DNA of 64,000 nucleotides, from assembly GCA_049997955.1 (NCBI GenBank), contig JAEBDY010000017.1, forward strand, positions 206,197 to 270,196, read 5' to 3'. Source of the DNA: Umezawaea sp049997955 (GTDB lineage Bacteria; Actinomycetota; Actinomycetes; Mycobacteriales; Pseudonocardiaceae). Position numbers and translations under genes: made by a program. Below the pieces are notes generated by a model. The model made no database searches. It saw nothing but the letters and a program-made list of their open reading frames with translations, and was not told where the DNA came from. Shown here piece by piece: positions 1 through 8,149 of this stretch. Positions within the stretch are counted from its first letter, which is position 1. Each line of letters opens with the position of its first letter.

Positions 1-1008
1 AGCGCGCCGGACGTCGCCGAGTTCGGCAACACCGACCTCGCGGGCTACGTCGCCTCCGGCGGTTTCGCCGACATCGGCGCGGAGATGTCGGCCTGGGCGG
101 ACAGCAAGGACTTCCTGCCCGCCGTGCTCGACACCGCCAAGGTCGAGGGCAAGACCTACGGCCTGCCCTGGTACGTCGGCGTCCGCGCCCTCTACTACCG
201 CACCGACGTGTTCACCGAGCTGGGCCTCCAGCCGCCCGCGACGCTCGACGACATCGCGCCGCTCGCCCGGCGGATCCGCGCCGCCAAGCCGGACATGCTC
301 GGCATCTCCGCGGGCGGCAAGTACACGTTCGGCATGCTGCCGTTCGTCTGGGCCAACGGCGGCGACATCGCCACCGCGGACGGCACCAAGTACGCGGCCA
401 GGATCGACAGCGCCGAGTCCAAGAAGGGTGTCGCGAAGTACACCGAGCTGCTCGCCGACGACATCTGCCCGCCCGCCCAGTGCGCGGCCAACGGCGGCGA
501 CGCGAGCGTCGAGGCGTTCCGCGCGGGCAAGGCCGCGATGGTCATCGGCGGCGACTTCAACCGGAAGTCCGTCGACGCCAGCGCCGCCGCGGGCAAGTAC
601 GCGGTCGTCCCGCTGCCCGGTGCCACCGCGGGCTCCATCGCCCCCGCGTTCGCGGGGGGCAACCTGCTCGGCGTCATGAAGGGCACCGAGCGCAGGACGT
701 TGGCGAACCAGTTCCTCCAGCTCCTCGGCGGCAAGCAGTACCAGCAGAAGATGTTCCAGGCCATGGGCAACCTGCCGACGTTCGCCGACGTGCAGGCCGT
801 GGTCGCCAAGAACGACGCCTTCGAGCAGCCGTTCATCAAGACCCTCGAAGCGGGCACCAGGTTCGTGCCGGTCACGCCCACCTGGGCCAAGATCGACGCT
901 CAGGCCGTCCTCCCGACGATGCTCCAGCAGATCGCGGCGGAGGGCAAGGACGTCGACACGGCGACGAAGACGGCGGCCGAGGCCATGAACGCGGCCTTCA
1001 CCTCGTGA
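1..1008 (+). CDS. Sugar ABC transporter substrate-binding protein (5' partial)
   Basis: This is the C-terminal 335 residues of an extracellular solute-binding protein of the family 1 sugar type. The reading frame is open from the first base of the window, so the signal peptide and N-terminal lobe lie upstream. Visible family features are the segment PWYVGVRALYYRTDVF, the glycine-rich GGKYTFGMLPFVWANGGD, and the hinge region around GGDFNRKSV. It would capture an oligosaccharide outside the membrane and pass it to the two permeases that follow. Its TGA stop overlaps the GTG of the next gene, so the operon is translationally coupled. The GH20 hexosaminidase at the operon end suggests an amino-sugar oligosaccharide such as chitobiose as ligand, which is an inference from context. 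Confidence 0.9.
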   Translation, partial: SAPDVAEFGNTDLAGYVASGGFADIGAEMSAWADSKDFLPAVLDTAKVEGKTYGLPWYVGVRALYYRTDVFTELGLQPPATLDDIAPLARRIRAAKPDMLGISAGGKYTFGMLPFVWANGGDIATADGTKYAARIDSAESKKGVAKYTELLADDICPPAQCAANGGDASVEAFRAGKAAMVIGGDFNRKSVDASAAAGKYAVVPLPGATAGSIAPAFAGGNLLGVMKGTERRTLANQFLQLLGGKQYQQKMFQAMGNLPTFADVQAVVAKNDAFEQPFIKTLEAGTRFVPVTPTWAKIDAQAVLPTMLQQIAAEGKDVDTATKTAAEAMNAAFTS

Positions 1009-1898
1009 CCCAGCGCATGGCCAGGGGTGACGGGCGCACCGCGTTCGCGTACCTCACCCCGGCGCTGCTGGTGCTCGGCGGCCTGATGGCCTACCCGATC
1101 TACCAGCTCGTGCTGATCTCGCTGTTCGACTACGGCCAGGAGCAGGTCAGCGGCGGCGCGCCGCTGGAGTTCCTGGGCCTCGGCAACTACGCGGAGCTGC
1201 TGGGGGACCAGCAGTTCTGGACCGTGCTCTGGCAGACCGTCGGCTTCGCCGCGACCTGCGTGGTCGGCACCCTGGTGGTCGGGGCGGCACTCGCCGTCCT
1301 GTCCACCAGGGTCCGCCCCTGGGCCCGGATGCTGCTGTTCCTGGCGGCCCTCGGCGCGTGGGCGACCCCCGCCGTCGCGGGCTCGACCATCTGGCTGTTC
1401 CTGTTCGACGCCAACTTCGGCCTGGTCAACGAGGTCCTGGGCAGCACCGGCTTCTCGTGGACGTTCGACCGCTGGATCGCCTTCGGCCTCGTCGCCGCGC
1501 AGGTGATCTGGTGCTCGTTCCCGTTCGTCATGGTCACCCTCTACGCGGGCATCAAGGCGATCCCGCAGGAGGTCATCGAGGCCGCGGCGCTCGACGGCGC
1601 GTCCACGGTCCGCACCGCGCGCAGCGTCATGCTGCCGCTGCTGCGCCCGTTGATCCTCGTCGTCACGATCCAGTCGATCATCTGGGACTTCAAGGTGTTC
1701 ACCCAGATCTACGTGATGACCAACGGCGGCGGCATCGCGGGCCGCAACCTCGTGCTCAACGTCTACGCCTACCAGCAGGCCTTCGCCGCGTCCGAGTACG
1801 GCCTGGGCGCCACCATCGGCGTGGTCATGACCGCCCTGCTGCTGCTGATCACCGTCGGCTACCTGCGGGCGCTGCGGAAGTCGGGGGAAGAACTGTGA
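1005..1898 (+). CDS. Sugar ABC transporter permease (MalF type)
   Basis: This is an inner-membrane permease of 297 residues, normal for the MalF/UgpA-type family, with six predicted membrane segments beginning at about residue 14 (AFAYLTPALLVLGGLMAYPI). The EAA loop that contacts the ATPase is visible as EAAALDGASTVRTARSVMLP near residue 190. The GTG start is chosen because it overlaps the upstream stop by four bases (GTGA) and puts the first hydrophobic segment at the right distance from the N terminus. It pairs with the following permease. No ABC ATPase gene is present in this operon, so a shared ATPase of the MsiK kind encoded elsewhere probably powers it. Confidence 0.93.
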   Translation: MTQRMARGDGRTAFAYLTPALLVLGGLMAYPIYQLVLISLFDYGQEQVSGGAPLEFLGLGNYAELLGDQQFWTVLWQTVGFAATCVVGTLVVGAALAVLSTRVRPWARMLLFLAALGAWATPAVAGSTIWLFLFDANFGLVNEVLGSTGFSWTFDRWIAFGLVAAQVIWCSFPFVMVTLYAGIKAIPQEVIEAAALDGASTVRTARSVMLPLLRPLILVVTIQSIIWDFKVFTQIYVMTNGGGIAGRNLVLNVYAYQQAFAASEYGLGATIGVVMTALLLLITVGYLRALRKSGEEL

Positions 1899-2737
1899 AA
1901 CGTCCCGGCCGCCTGGTCGCCGAACTCGTCACCGTCGTCATCGCCGCGGTGATCGCGTTCCCGCTGTACTGGATGGTGCTGACCGCGCTGAAGCCCGCCG
2001 ACGAGGTGATCTCGGCGAACCCCCGGCCGTGGACGCTGGCGCCCACGCTGGACAACTTCACCCGCGCGCTGACCGTGCAGAGCTTCGGCCGGTACTTCCT
2101 GAACAGCCTGGTCGTCGCGCTGGTCGTGGTGGTGCTGAGCCTCCTGATGTCGTTCCTCGCCGCGACCGCGTTGACCAGGTTCCGGTTCCGCGGGCGCACG
2201 ACGATGCTGATCATGCTGCTGGTGGTGCAGATGGTGCCGGTGGAGGCGCTGACCGTGCCGCTGTTCTTCATGATGCGGTCGGTCGGCGACACGGTGCCCG
2301 CGTTCGGGTTGAACCACCTCGGGTCGCTCGTCCTGGTGCACCTGGCGTTCAGCATGCCGTTCGCGATCTGGATGCTGCGCGGGTTCGTCGCGGCGGTGCC
2401 GGTGGAGCTGGAGGAGGCCGCGACGCTGGACGGCGCGAGCCGGTTCCGGTTCCTGTGGCAGGTGTTGTTCCCGTTGGTGGCGCCCGGTTTGGTGGCCACC
2501 AGCGTGCTCGCGTTCATCCACGCGTGGAACGACTTCCTGTTCGCCAAGACGTTCATCATCTCGGCCGCGGAGAACCAGACGCTGCCGCTGGCGTTGCAGG
2601 TGTTCATCAAGCCCGACCAGAACGACTGGGGAGCGATCATGGCCGGTTCGACGCTGATGACCATCCCGGTGCTGGTGTTCTTCGTGCTCGTGCAGCGCAG
2701 GCTCGTGTCCGGTCTCGCCGGGGCGGTGAAGGGATGA
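1895..2737 (+). CDS. Sugar ABC transporter permease (MalG type)
   Basis: This is the second permease of the importer, 280 residues with about six membrane helices, starting at FPLYWMVLTALKP, which is the standard N-terminal signature of MalG-like permeases. The EAA loop reads ELEEAATLDGASRFRFLWQV around residue 170, and the C-terminal motif WNDFLFAKTFI is typical. The GTG start overlaps the preceding TGA by four bases, and its own stop overlaps the ATG of the hexosaminidase, so all four genes form one translationally coupled operon. It would form the heterodimeric channel with the upstream permease. Confidence 0.93.
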   Translation: MKRPGRLVAELVTVVIAAVIAFPLYWMVLTALKPADEVISANPRPWTLAPTLDNFTRALTVQSFGRYFLNSLVVALVVVVLSLLMSFLAATALTRFRFRGRTTMLIMLLVVQMVPVEALTVPLFFMMRSVGDTVPAFGLNHLGSLVLVHLAFSMPFAIWMLRGFVAAVPVELEEAATLDGASRFRFLWQVLFPLVAPGLVATSVLAFIHAWNDFLFAKTFIISAAENQTLPLALQVFIKPDQNDWGAIMAGSTLMTIPVLVFFVLVQRRLVSGLAGAVKG

Positions 2738-4122
2738 CGCTGCTGCCGAGGCCGGTCGCCTACACGCCTGGAGCCGGACGCACCGACCGGGTCGTGCCGG
2801 TGGTGTCGTACGTGGACGGGCCGCCGGAGTCGTACCGGATCGCGATCACCACCGGGGGCGTCTCGGTGGAGGCCGCTGACGCGGCGGGCGCGTTCTACGC
2901 GGCGCAGACGATCCGGCAGCTGCTCGGGCCGGACGCTTTCCGGGCCGCCCCGATCCGCGCCGAGCCGCCGGAGCTGCCGGTGTGCGTGGTGGAGGACCGG
3001 CCGCGGTTCCCGTGGCGCGGCTGCATGATCGACGTGGCGCGGCACTTCCTGCCGAAGCACGACCTGCTGCGGTACGTGGACCTGATCGCGGCGCACAAGC
3101 TGAACGTGCTGCACCTGCACCTGACCGACGACCAGGGCTGGCGCTTCGAGGTGAAGCGGTACCCGAGGCTGACCGAGGTCGGGTCGTGGCGACCCGAGTC
3201 GCGCTACGGCGACCGGCGCGCGAAGCGGTCGACGGGGAGGCCGCACGGCGGGTTCTACACGCAGGACGACCTGCGCGAGGTCGTGGCGTACGCGGCGGAG
3301 CGGCACGTTGTCGTGGTGCCGGAGATCGACGTTCCGGGCCACAGCCAGGCGGCCATCGCGGCCTACCCGGAGCTGGGTGGCGGCGGCGAACTGGGCGTGT
3401 GGACCGACTGGGGCGTCAACGAGAACGTCCTGAACCTGGAGGAGTCCACGGTGGACTTCTACCGGAACGTCTTCGACGAGCTCGTGGACGTGTTCCCCGG
3501 CAAGGTGATCGGGCTCGGCGGCGACGAGGTGCCGGGCGCCACCGAGGCGCACGGCGAGTTCATCCGGGCCATCGCCGCGCACCTGGCGACGCACGGGCGG
3601 CACGCGTTCGGCTGGGACGAGATCGCCGACGTCGGGCCGCTGCCGGACGGCGCGGTGCTGGCGTCGTGGCGCGGGGAGGAAGCGGGGGTGGCCGCGGTGC
3701 GCGCAGGCCACGAGGTGGTGATGTGCCCCGAGCGGCACGTGTACCTGGACTACCGGCAGTCCGACTCGCCGGACGAGCCGATCCCGGTCGGCACGGTGCT
3801 GTCGCTGGAGGACGTCTACCGGTACGAGCCGGTGCCCGAGGCGCTCACCGGCGACGAGCCCGGTCGGGTGCTGGGCGCACAGGCGAACCTGTGGACCGAG
3901 CACCTGGACTCGGCCCGACGGCTGGACTACGCGGCGTTCCCCCGGTTGGCCGCGTTCGCCGAGGTCGTGTGGAGCGAGGGCGAGCGCGACGAGGAGGAGT
4001 TCCTCGACCGGCTCGCCACCCACCACCTGCCCCGGCTCGACGCGCTGGGGGTGGAGTACCGGCCCCTGTCCGGTCCCCACCCCTGGCAGACGATGCCGGG
4101 CGTGCCCGGTTTCCCACGGTGA
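2734..4122 (+). CDS. Family 20 beta-N-acetylhexosaminidase, cytoplasmic
   Basis: This 462-residue GH20 enzyme removes terminal N-acetylglucosamine or N-acetylgalactosamine from oligosaccharides by substrate-assisted catalysis. The catalytic Asp-Glu pair is in LGGDEVPG at residues 264-265. Other family blocks are RGCMIDVARHFLP, KLNVLHLHLTDDQGWR, and VPEIDVPGHSQAAI. An N-terminal GH20b-like domain covers roughly residues 1-85. There is no signal peptide, so the enzyme should act in the cytoplasm on sugars brought in by the coupled ABC importer. The layout (binding protein, two permeases, hexosaminidase) resembles the Streptomyces das chitobiose system; equivalence is inferred. Its stop is immediately next to that of the convergent PspC gene. 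Confidence 0.93.
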   Translation: MTLLPRPVAYTPGAGRTDRVVPVVSYVDGPPESYRIAITTGGVSVEAADAAGAFYAAQTIRQLLGPDAFRAAPIRAEPPELPVCVVEDRPRFPWRGCMIDVARHFLPKHDLLRYVDLIAAHKLNVLHLHLTDDQGWRFEVKRYPRLTEVGSWRPESRYGDRRAKRSTGRPHGGFYTQDDLREVVAYAAERHVVVVPEIDVPGHSQAAIAAYPELGGGGELGVWTDWGVNENVLNLEESTVDFYRNVFDELVDVFPGKVIGLGGDEVPGATEAHGEFIRAIAAHLATHGRHAFGWDEIADVGPLPDGAVLASWRGEEAGVAAVRAGHEVVMCPERHVYLDYRQSDSPDEPIPVGTVLSLEDVYRYEPVPEALTGDEPGRVLGAQANLWTEHLDSARRLDYAAFPRLAAFAEVVWSEGERDEEEFLDRLATHHLPRLDALGVEYRPLSGPHPWQTMPGVPGFPR

Positions 4123-4389
4123 TCAGAACGTCTGCGGGGTGTCCTGCGGCTGGTAGAAGTCGGGGGTGCTGGTCTCCTCGGGGATGAGCATCCAGCAGGC
4201 GAAGTAGAGGATCGCGCCGGTGCCGAAGCCGAGGAGGGTCGCGGCGACGAGGCCGACGCGCACCAGCGCCGCGTCGACGCCCAGCAGCTTCGCCGCGCCG
4301 CCGCACACGCCGCCGAGCATCTTGTCGTCCCGGCTGCGGCGGAGCTTCTTCACCTTGTCGGTGGTCCCGTTGAGCACGTTGTTCGTCAT
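4123..4389 (-). CDS. PspC domain membrane protein
   Basis: This is an 88-residue protein with a single PspC domain (about residues 14-72). The diagnostic start is KLRRSRDDKMLGGVCGGAAKLLGVD, here followed by hydrophobic helices VGLVAATLLGFGTGAILYFACWMLIP. PspC proteins are membrane-bound and often linked to envelope stress, but the role of this one is unknown. I chose the ATG that gives MTNNVLNG, because family members begin shortly before the basic motif. An in-frame ATG 36 bases upstream (MFSQLLGG) is an alternative. It is monocistronic and tail-to-tail with the hexosaminidase. Confidence 0.85.
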   Translation of the reverse strand: MTNNVLNGTTDKVKKLRRSRDDKMLGGVCGGAAKLLGVDAALVRVGLVAATLLGFGTGAILYFACWMLIPEETSTPDFYQPQDTPQTF

Positions 4390-4480
4390 GGGTACGACGA
4401 TGCCGCCCAGGAGCTGCGAAAACATCGGGGGCGGACCCTGACGTCCCCCGGATCCCGATCCCTGGCCTTACCCTCAGACG

Positions 4481-5338
4481 ATGACGCCCGACGAGCTCGC
4501 CGCCGAGCTGGACCGCGTCGGGTACCTGCCCGACGCCGGGGTGGCGACGGCCGCGTTCCTCGCGCTGCGGATGCACCGGCCGCTGTTCTGCGAGGGCGAG
4601 CCGGGCACCGGCAAGACGTCCCTGGCCCTCGCCCTGGCGCAAGCGCTGTCGCTGCCGCTGATCAGGCTCCAGTGCCACGAGGGCATCGACGCCTCGCAGG
4701 CGCTCTACGACTGGGACTTCCCCCGCCAGCTGCTGCACCTGCGCGCGCTGGAGGCGTCGTCCGGCGGCGCCCTCGACCCCGACGCCGCGGAAGCGTCCCT
4801 CTACACCCGCCGGTTCCTGCTGGCCAGGCCATTGCTGCGGGCGTTGGAGGAAGCGCCGTGCGTGCTGCTGGTCGACGAGGTCGACCGCGCGGACGACGAG
4901 TTCGAGGCCTTCCTCCTGGAGGTCCTGGACACCAACGCCGTCACCGTCCCGGAGCTGGGCGAGATCCGCGCCCTCGTGCCGCCGATCGTCGTCCTCACGT
5001 CCAACCGCACCCGCGAGGTCCACGACGCCCTCAAGCGCCGCTGCCTCTACCACTGGGTCGAGCACCCCGACCTGGCCCGCGAGGTCGCGATCCTGCGCCG
5101 CCGCCTGCCGGGCGTCTCCGAGCGGCTGGCCGAACAGGTCGCCACGGCCGTCGGCAGGCTCCGTGAACTGGACCTGCTCAAGCCGCCGGGCGTCGCGGAG
5201 TCGCTGGACTGGGCTCGGGCGCTCCAGGCGCTGGGCCGCACCGAACTCGACGCCGAAGCGGCCGCCGTCACGCTCGGCGCGGTGCTCAAGTACCGCGAGG
5301 ACGCGACCCGCGCGGTGGCCTCGGGAGTGCTGGGCTGA
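4481..5338 (+). CDS. MoxR-family AAA ATPase, CoxD-like
   Basis: This is a 285-residue AAA+ ATPase of the MoxR group. Walker A is GEPGTGKT at residues 39-46, Walker B is LLVDEVDRADDEF at 129-141, and sensor 1 is VLTSNRTRE at 171-179. In molybdenum hydroxylase clusters the equivalent protein, CoxD, works with a VWA partner (CoxE) as a chaperone in assembling the active site. Here it is the first gene of such a cluster, followed after 58 bases by the VWA gene. The role in cofactor maturation is taken from the family and the neighbours. It is slightly short but complete for a CoxD-type MoxR. Confidence 0.9.
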   Translation: MTPDELAAELDRVGYLPDAGVATAAFLALRMHRPLFCEGEPGTGKTSLALALAQALSLPLIRLQCHEGIDASQALYDWDFPRQLLHLRALEASSGGALDPDAAEASLYTRRFLLARPLLRALEEAPCVLLVDEVDRADDEFEAFLLEVLDTNAVTVPELGEIRALVPPIVVLTSNRTREVHDALKRRCLYHWVEHPDLAREVAILRRRLPGVSERLAEQVATAVGRLRELDLLKPPGVAESLDWARALQALGRTELDAEAAAVTLGAVLKYREDATRAVASGVLG

Positions 5339-5396
5339 GCGGCCAGTCGGGATTCCTTGGACGATCCTCCGAACGCGGGAGGCGCACAATCGAAGG

Positions 5397-6473
5397 ATGA
5401 CGGTGCTCACCGGGTACGTGGGGTTCGCCCGCGCGCTGCGCCAAGCGGGCGTGGGGTGCGGGCCGGACCGCGTGCAGGCGTACGTCGCCGCGGTCGAGCT
5501 GCTCGATCCGGGTGACCGCGACGACCTGTACTGGGCGGGCAGGCTGACGCTGTGCGGGGAGCCGGACGACCTGCCGCGCTACGACGCCGCGTTCGCCGCC
5601 TGGTTCGGCGGTGAGGAGCCGCGCAGGCCCCGGCACCGGAAGCTCAGGGCCACCCAGCTGGCCGCGCTCGGCGGAGGCGAGGACCAGCACGGACGCCAAG
5701 GGCAGCTGGCGACCGCGGCCAGTGACGCCGAAGTGCTGCGGCACAAGGACATCGCCGGCCTCACGCCCGCGGAGAAGGCGCACCTGCGGGAGCTGATCGC
5801 GTCCCTCAGACCCGAGCCGCCCCGGCGGAGGGCGCTGCGCGCGCACCGGGCCCGCACGGGCGCGCTGGACCCGAGCCGGACCCTGCGGGCGATGCTCGCG
5901 ACCGGCGGCGAGCCCGCGAAACCCCGGTACCGGCGCAAGGGCACCCGGCCGCGCAAGGTGGTGCTGCTGATCGACGTGTCCGGGTCGATGAGCCCGTACG
6001 CCGACGCGCTGCTGCGGTTCGCGCACGTGGTCGCGCGGGCGATGCCGACCGAGGTGTGCACCCTCGGGACGCGGCTGACCAGGATCAGCCGCCAGCTCGG
6101 GCACCGGGACGCCGAGTTCGCGCTGACCAGCGCCGCCCGTGCCGTGCCCGACTACGAGGGCGGCACCCGGCTCGGTGAGACGATCAAGGTGTTCCTGGAC
6201 CGGTGGGGTCAGCGCGGCGTCGCCAGGCGCGCCGTCGTCGTGCTGTTCTCCGACGGCTGGGAACGCGGTGACCCGGCACTGCTGGGCGAGCAGCTCGCAC
6301 GCCTGCGGCGGCTCGCGCACGCGGTCATCTGGGTCAACCCGCACGCCGGCAAGGACGGGTACGCCCCGACCCAGTCCGGCATCATCGCGGCCCTGCCGCA
6401 CGTGGACCGCCTGCTGGCGGGCCACAGCCTCGACACCCTGCGCCACCTGCTCAAGGAGATCAACCGTGCGTGA
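5397..6473 (+). CDS. VWA domain protein, CoxE family
   Basis: This 358-residue protein has a C-terminal von Willebrand A domain. The MIDAS metal-binding motif is DVSGSMSP with Asp193, Ser195 and Ser197, and the domain continues through GGTRLGETIKVF and VVVLFSDGWERGDP. The N-terminal 190 residues match the CoxE layout (GYVGFARALRQAGVGCGPDRV). The ATG start follows the sequence GAAGG by one base, with no in-frame upstream start before the neighbour's stop that fits the family. MoxR and VWA proteins are usual partners, and here they sit immediately before XdhC and the Mo-hydroxylase subunits, so a role in maturing that enzyme is likely. Its end overlaps the XdhC start by eight bases. Confidence 0.88.
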   Translation: MTVLTGYVGFARALRQAGVGCGPDRVQAYVAAVELLDPGDRDDLYWAGRLTLCGEPDDLPRYDAAFAAWFGGEEPRRPRHRKLRATQLAALGGGEDQHGRQGQLATAASDAEVLRHKDIAGLTPAEKAHLRELIASLRPEPPRRRALRAHRARTGALDPSRTLRAMLATGGEPAKPRYRRKGTRPRKVVLLIDVSGSMSPYADALLRFAHVVARAMPTEVCTLGTRLTRISRQLGHRDAEFALTSAARAVPDYEGGTRLGETIKVFLDRWGQRGVARRAVVVLFSDGWERGDPALLGEQLARLRRLAHAVIWVNPHAGKDGYAPTQSGIIAALPHVDRLLAGHSLDTLRHLLKEINRA

Positions 6474-7587
6474 TGTGCTCGACGAACTGGCGCGCCGTGT
6501 GGCGGACGGGGAGACCGTGGGGGTCGGCACGGTCGTCGCCACCTTCAGCTCGGCGCCGCGCTCACCCGGCGCGGCGATGCTGGTCGGCCCGGACGGCGAG
6601 GTGACCGGGAGCGTGTCCGGCGGCTGCGTCGAGGGGGCGGTGTACGACCTCGCGCAGCAGGTCGTCGCCGAGGACCAGCCGGTGCTCCAGCGCTACGGCG
6701 TGAGCGACGACGACGCGTTCGCGGTAGGTCTGACCTGCGGCGGGATCATCGACGTGTACGTGGAGTCGATCAACGGGAAGACCTTCCCGGAGCTGGCCGA
6801 GATCCACGAGGCCGTGCGCGCCGAGGTGCCGGTGGCCATCGCGACGATCATCGAGCACCCCGACCTCGACCGGCTGGGCCGCCGGGTGGTGATCTGGCCG
6901 GACCGGGTGTCCGGGACGCTCGGGTCGGCCCGCGCGACGGACGCGGTCGTGGACGACGCGCGCGGGATGCTGGCGGCGGGCCGCAGCGGGTCGCTGCACT
7001 ACGGGCCGGACGGGCAGCGGCGCGGCGAGGGCATGGCGGTGTTCGTGAACTCGTTCGAGCCGCCGCCCCGGATGCTGGTGTTCGGCGCGATCGACTTCGC
7101 GTCCGCGATGGCCCGGCTCGGCACGTTCCTCGGCTACCGGGTCACGGTGTGCGACGCGCGGCCGGTGTTCGCGACCGCGAGCCGGTTCCCGGAGGCGGAC
7201 GAGGTCGTCGTGGACTGGCCGCACCGCTACCTCGCCGCGCAGGCCGAGGCCGGGCGGGTGGACGAGCGGACCGTGGTCGCGGTGCTGACGCACGACCCGA
7301 AGTTCGACGTGCCGCTGCTGGAGGTCGCGCTGCGGCTGAAGCTCGCGTACGTCGGCGCGATGGGGTCGCGCCGCACCCACGACGACCGGGTGCGGCGGCT
7401 GCGCGAGGCCGGGGTGACCGAGGGCGAACTGGCCGGGATGGCGTCGCCGATCGGTCTGGACCTGGGCGCGCGCACGCCGGAGGAGACGGCGGTGTCGATC
7501 GCGGCGGAGATCATCGCTCTGCGATGGGGCGGTCGCGGTGAGCGATTGACCGTTCTCGACGGGGCGATCCACCGCCAGCGGAGCTAG
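6466..7587 (+). CDS. XdhC/CoxF family molybdenum-cofactor maturation factor
   Basis: This 373-residue XdhC-family protein has an N-terminal XdhC/CoxI domain (SAPRSPGAAMLVGPDGEVTG, then SGGCVEGAVYDLA and LTCGGIIDVYVE) and a C-terminal Rossmann-like domain with GAMGSRRTHDDRVRRL. Family members bind the molybdenum cofactor, help sulfurate it and insert it into xanthine-dehydrogenase-type enzymes. The GTG start is placed by the ribosome-binding sequence AAGGAGAT five bases upstream, inside the end of the VWA gene. It immediately precedes the three structural subunits, its presumed clients. The stop is followed by 43 bases before coxS. Confidence 0.9.
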   Translation: MRDVLDELARRVADGETVGVGTVVATFSSAPRSPGAAMLVGPDGEVTGSVSGGCVEGAVYDLAQQVVAEDQPVLQRYGVSDDDAFAVGLTCGGIIDVYVESINGKTFPELAEIHEAVRAEVPVAIATIIEHPDLDRLGRRVVIWPDRVSGTLGSARATDAVVDDARGMLAAGRSGSLHYGPDGQRRGEGMAVFVNSFEPPPRMLVFGAIDFASAMARLGTFLGYRVTVCDARPVFATASRFPEADEVVVDWPHRYLAAQAEAGRVDERTVVAVLTHDPKFDVPLLEVALRLKLAYVGAMGSRRTHDDRVRRLREAGVTEGELAGMASPIGLDLGARTPEETAVSIAAEIIALRWGGRGERLTVLDGAIHRQRS

Positions 7588-7630
7588 GGTGATGTGACAA
7601 CGGTCACCCACCACTGGCCTGGAGGGTTTC

Positions 7631-8149
7631 ATGCGCATCACCGTCAACGTCGACGGCGTGAGCTACACCGACGAAGTGGAACCGCGAATGCTGCTGGTCC
7701 ACTACCTCCGAGAACGACTGGGCAAAACCGGAACCGTCGTCGGCTGCGACACGAGCAACTGCGGCGCGTGCACGGTCCACCTCGACGGCCACAGCGTGAA
7801 GTCCTGCTCCGTGTTCGCGGTGCAGACCGACCGCCACGAGGTCACCACGATCGAGGGCCTGGCGCGGGACGGGCAGCTGCACCCCGTGCAGAAGGCGTTC
7901 CACGAGAACCACGCGCTCCAGTGCGGGTTCTGCACCCCCGGCATGATCATGCAGTCGCTGGACCTCATCGCCGACCACCCCGACCCGGACGAGGAGACCG
8001 TCCGCAAGGGCCTGGAGGGCAACCTCTGCCGGTGCACCGGCTACCAGAACATCGTGAAGGCCGTGCGCGCCGCCGCCCACGAGATGCGTCCCGGCGCGGG
8101 GCCGGCGGCCGAGCAGGTCACCCCGTCGCACGTCGGGGGCGGGGAATGA
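7631..8149 (+). CDS. coxS: Molybdenum hydroxylase small subunit, 2x[2Fe-2S]
   Basis: This is the 172-residue iron-sulfur subunit of a xanthine-oxidase-family enzyme. The ferredoxin-type cluster is bound by Cys39, Cys44, Cys47 and Cys59 (CDTSNCGAC). The second cluster is bound by Cys98, Cys101, Cys133 and Cys135 (CGFCTPGM and LCRCTGYQNI). It carries electrons from the molybdenum site to FAD. A 20-residue low-complexity tail follows the folded domain. Its stop overlaps the start of the large-subunit gene by four bases. The order small, large, medium is that of form II cox-like clusters, not the medium-small-large order of true CO dehydrogenases. Confidence 0.95.
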   Translation: MRITVNVDGVSYTDEVEPRMLLVHYLRERLGKTGTVVGCDTSNCGACTVHLDGHSVKSCSVFAVQTDRHEVTTIEGLARDGQLHPVQKAFHENHALQCGFCTPGMIMQSLDLIADHPDPDEETVRKGLEGNLCRCTGYQNIVKAVRAAAHEMRPGAGPAAEQVTPSHVGGGE

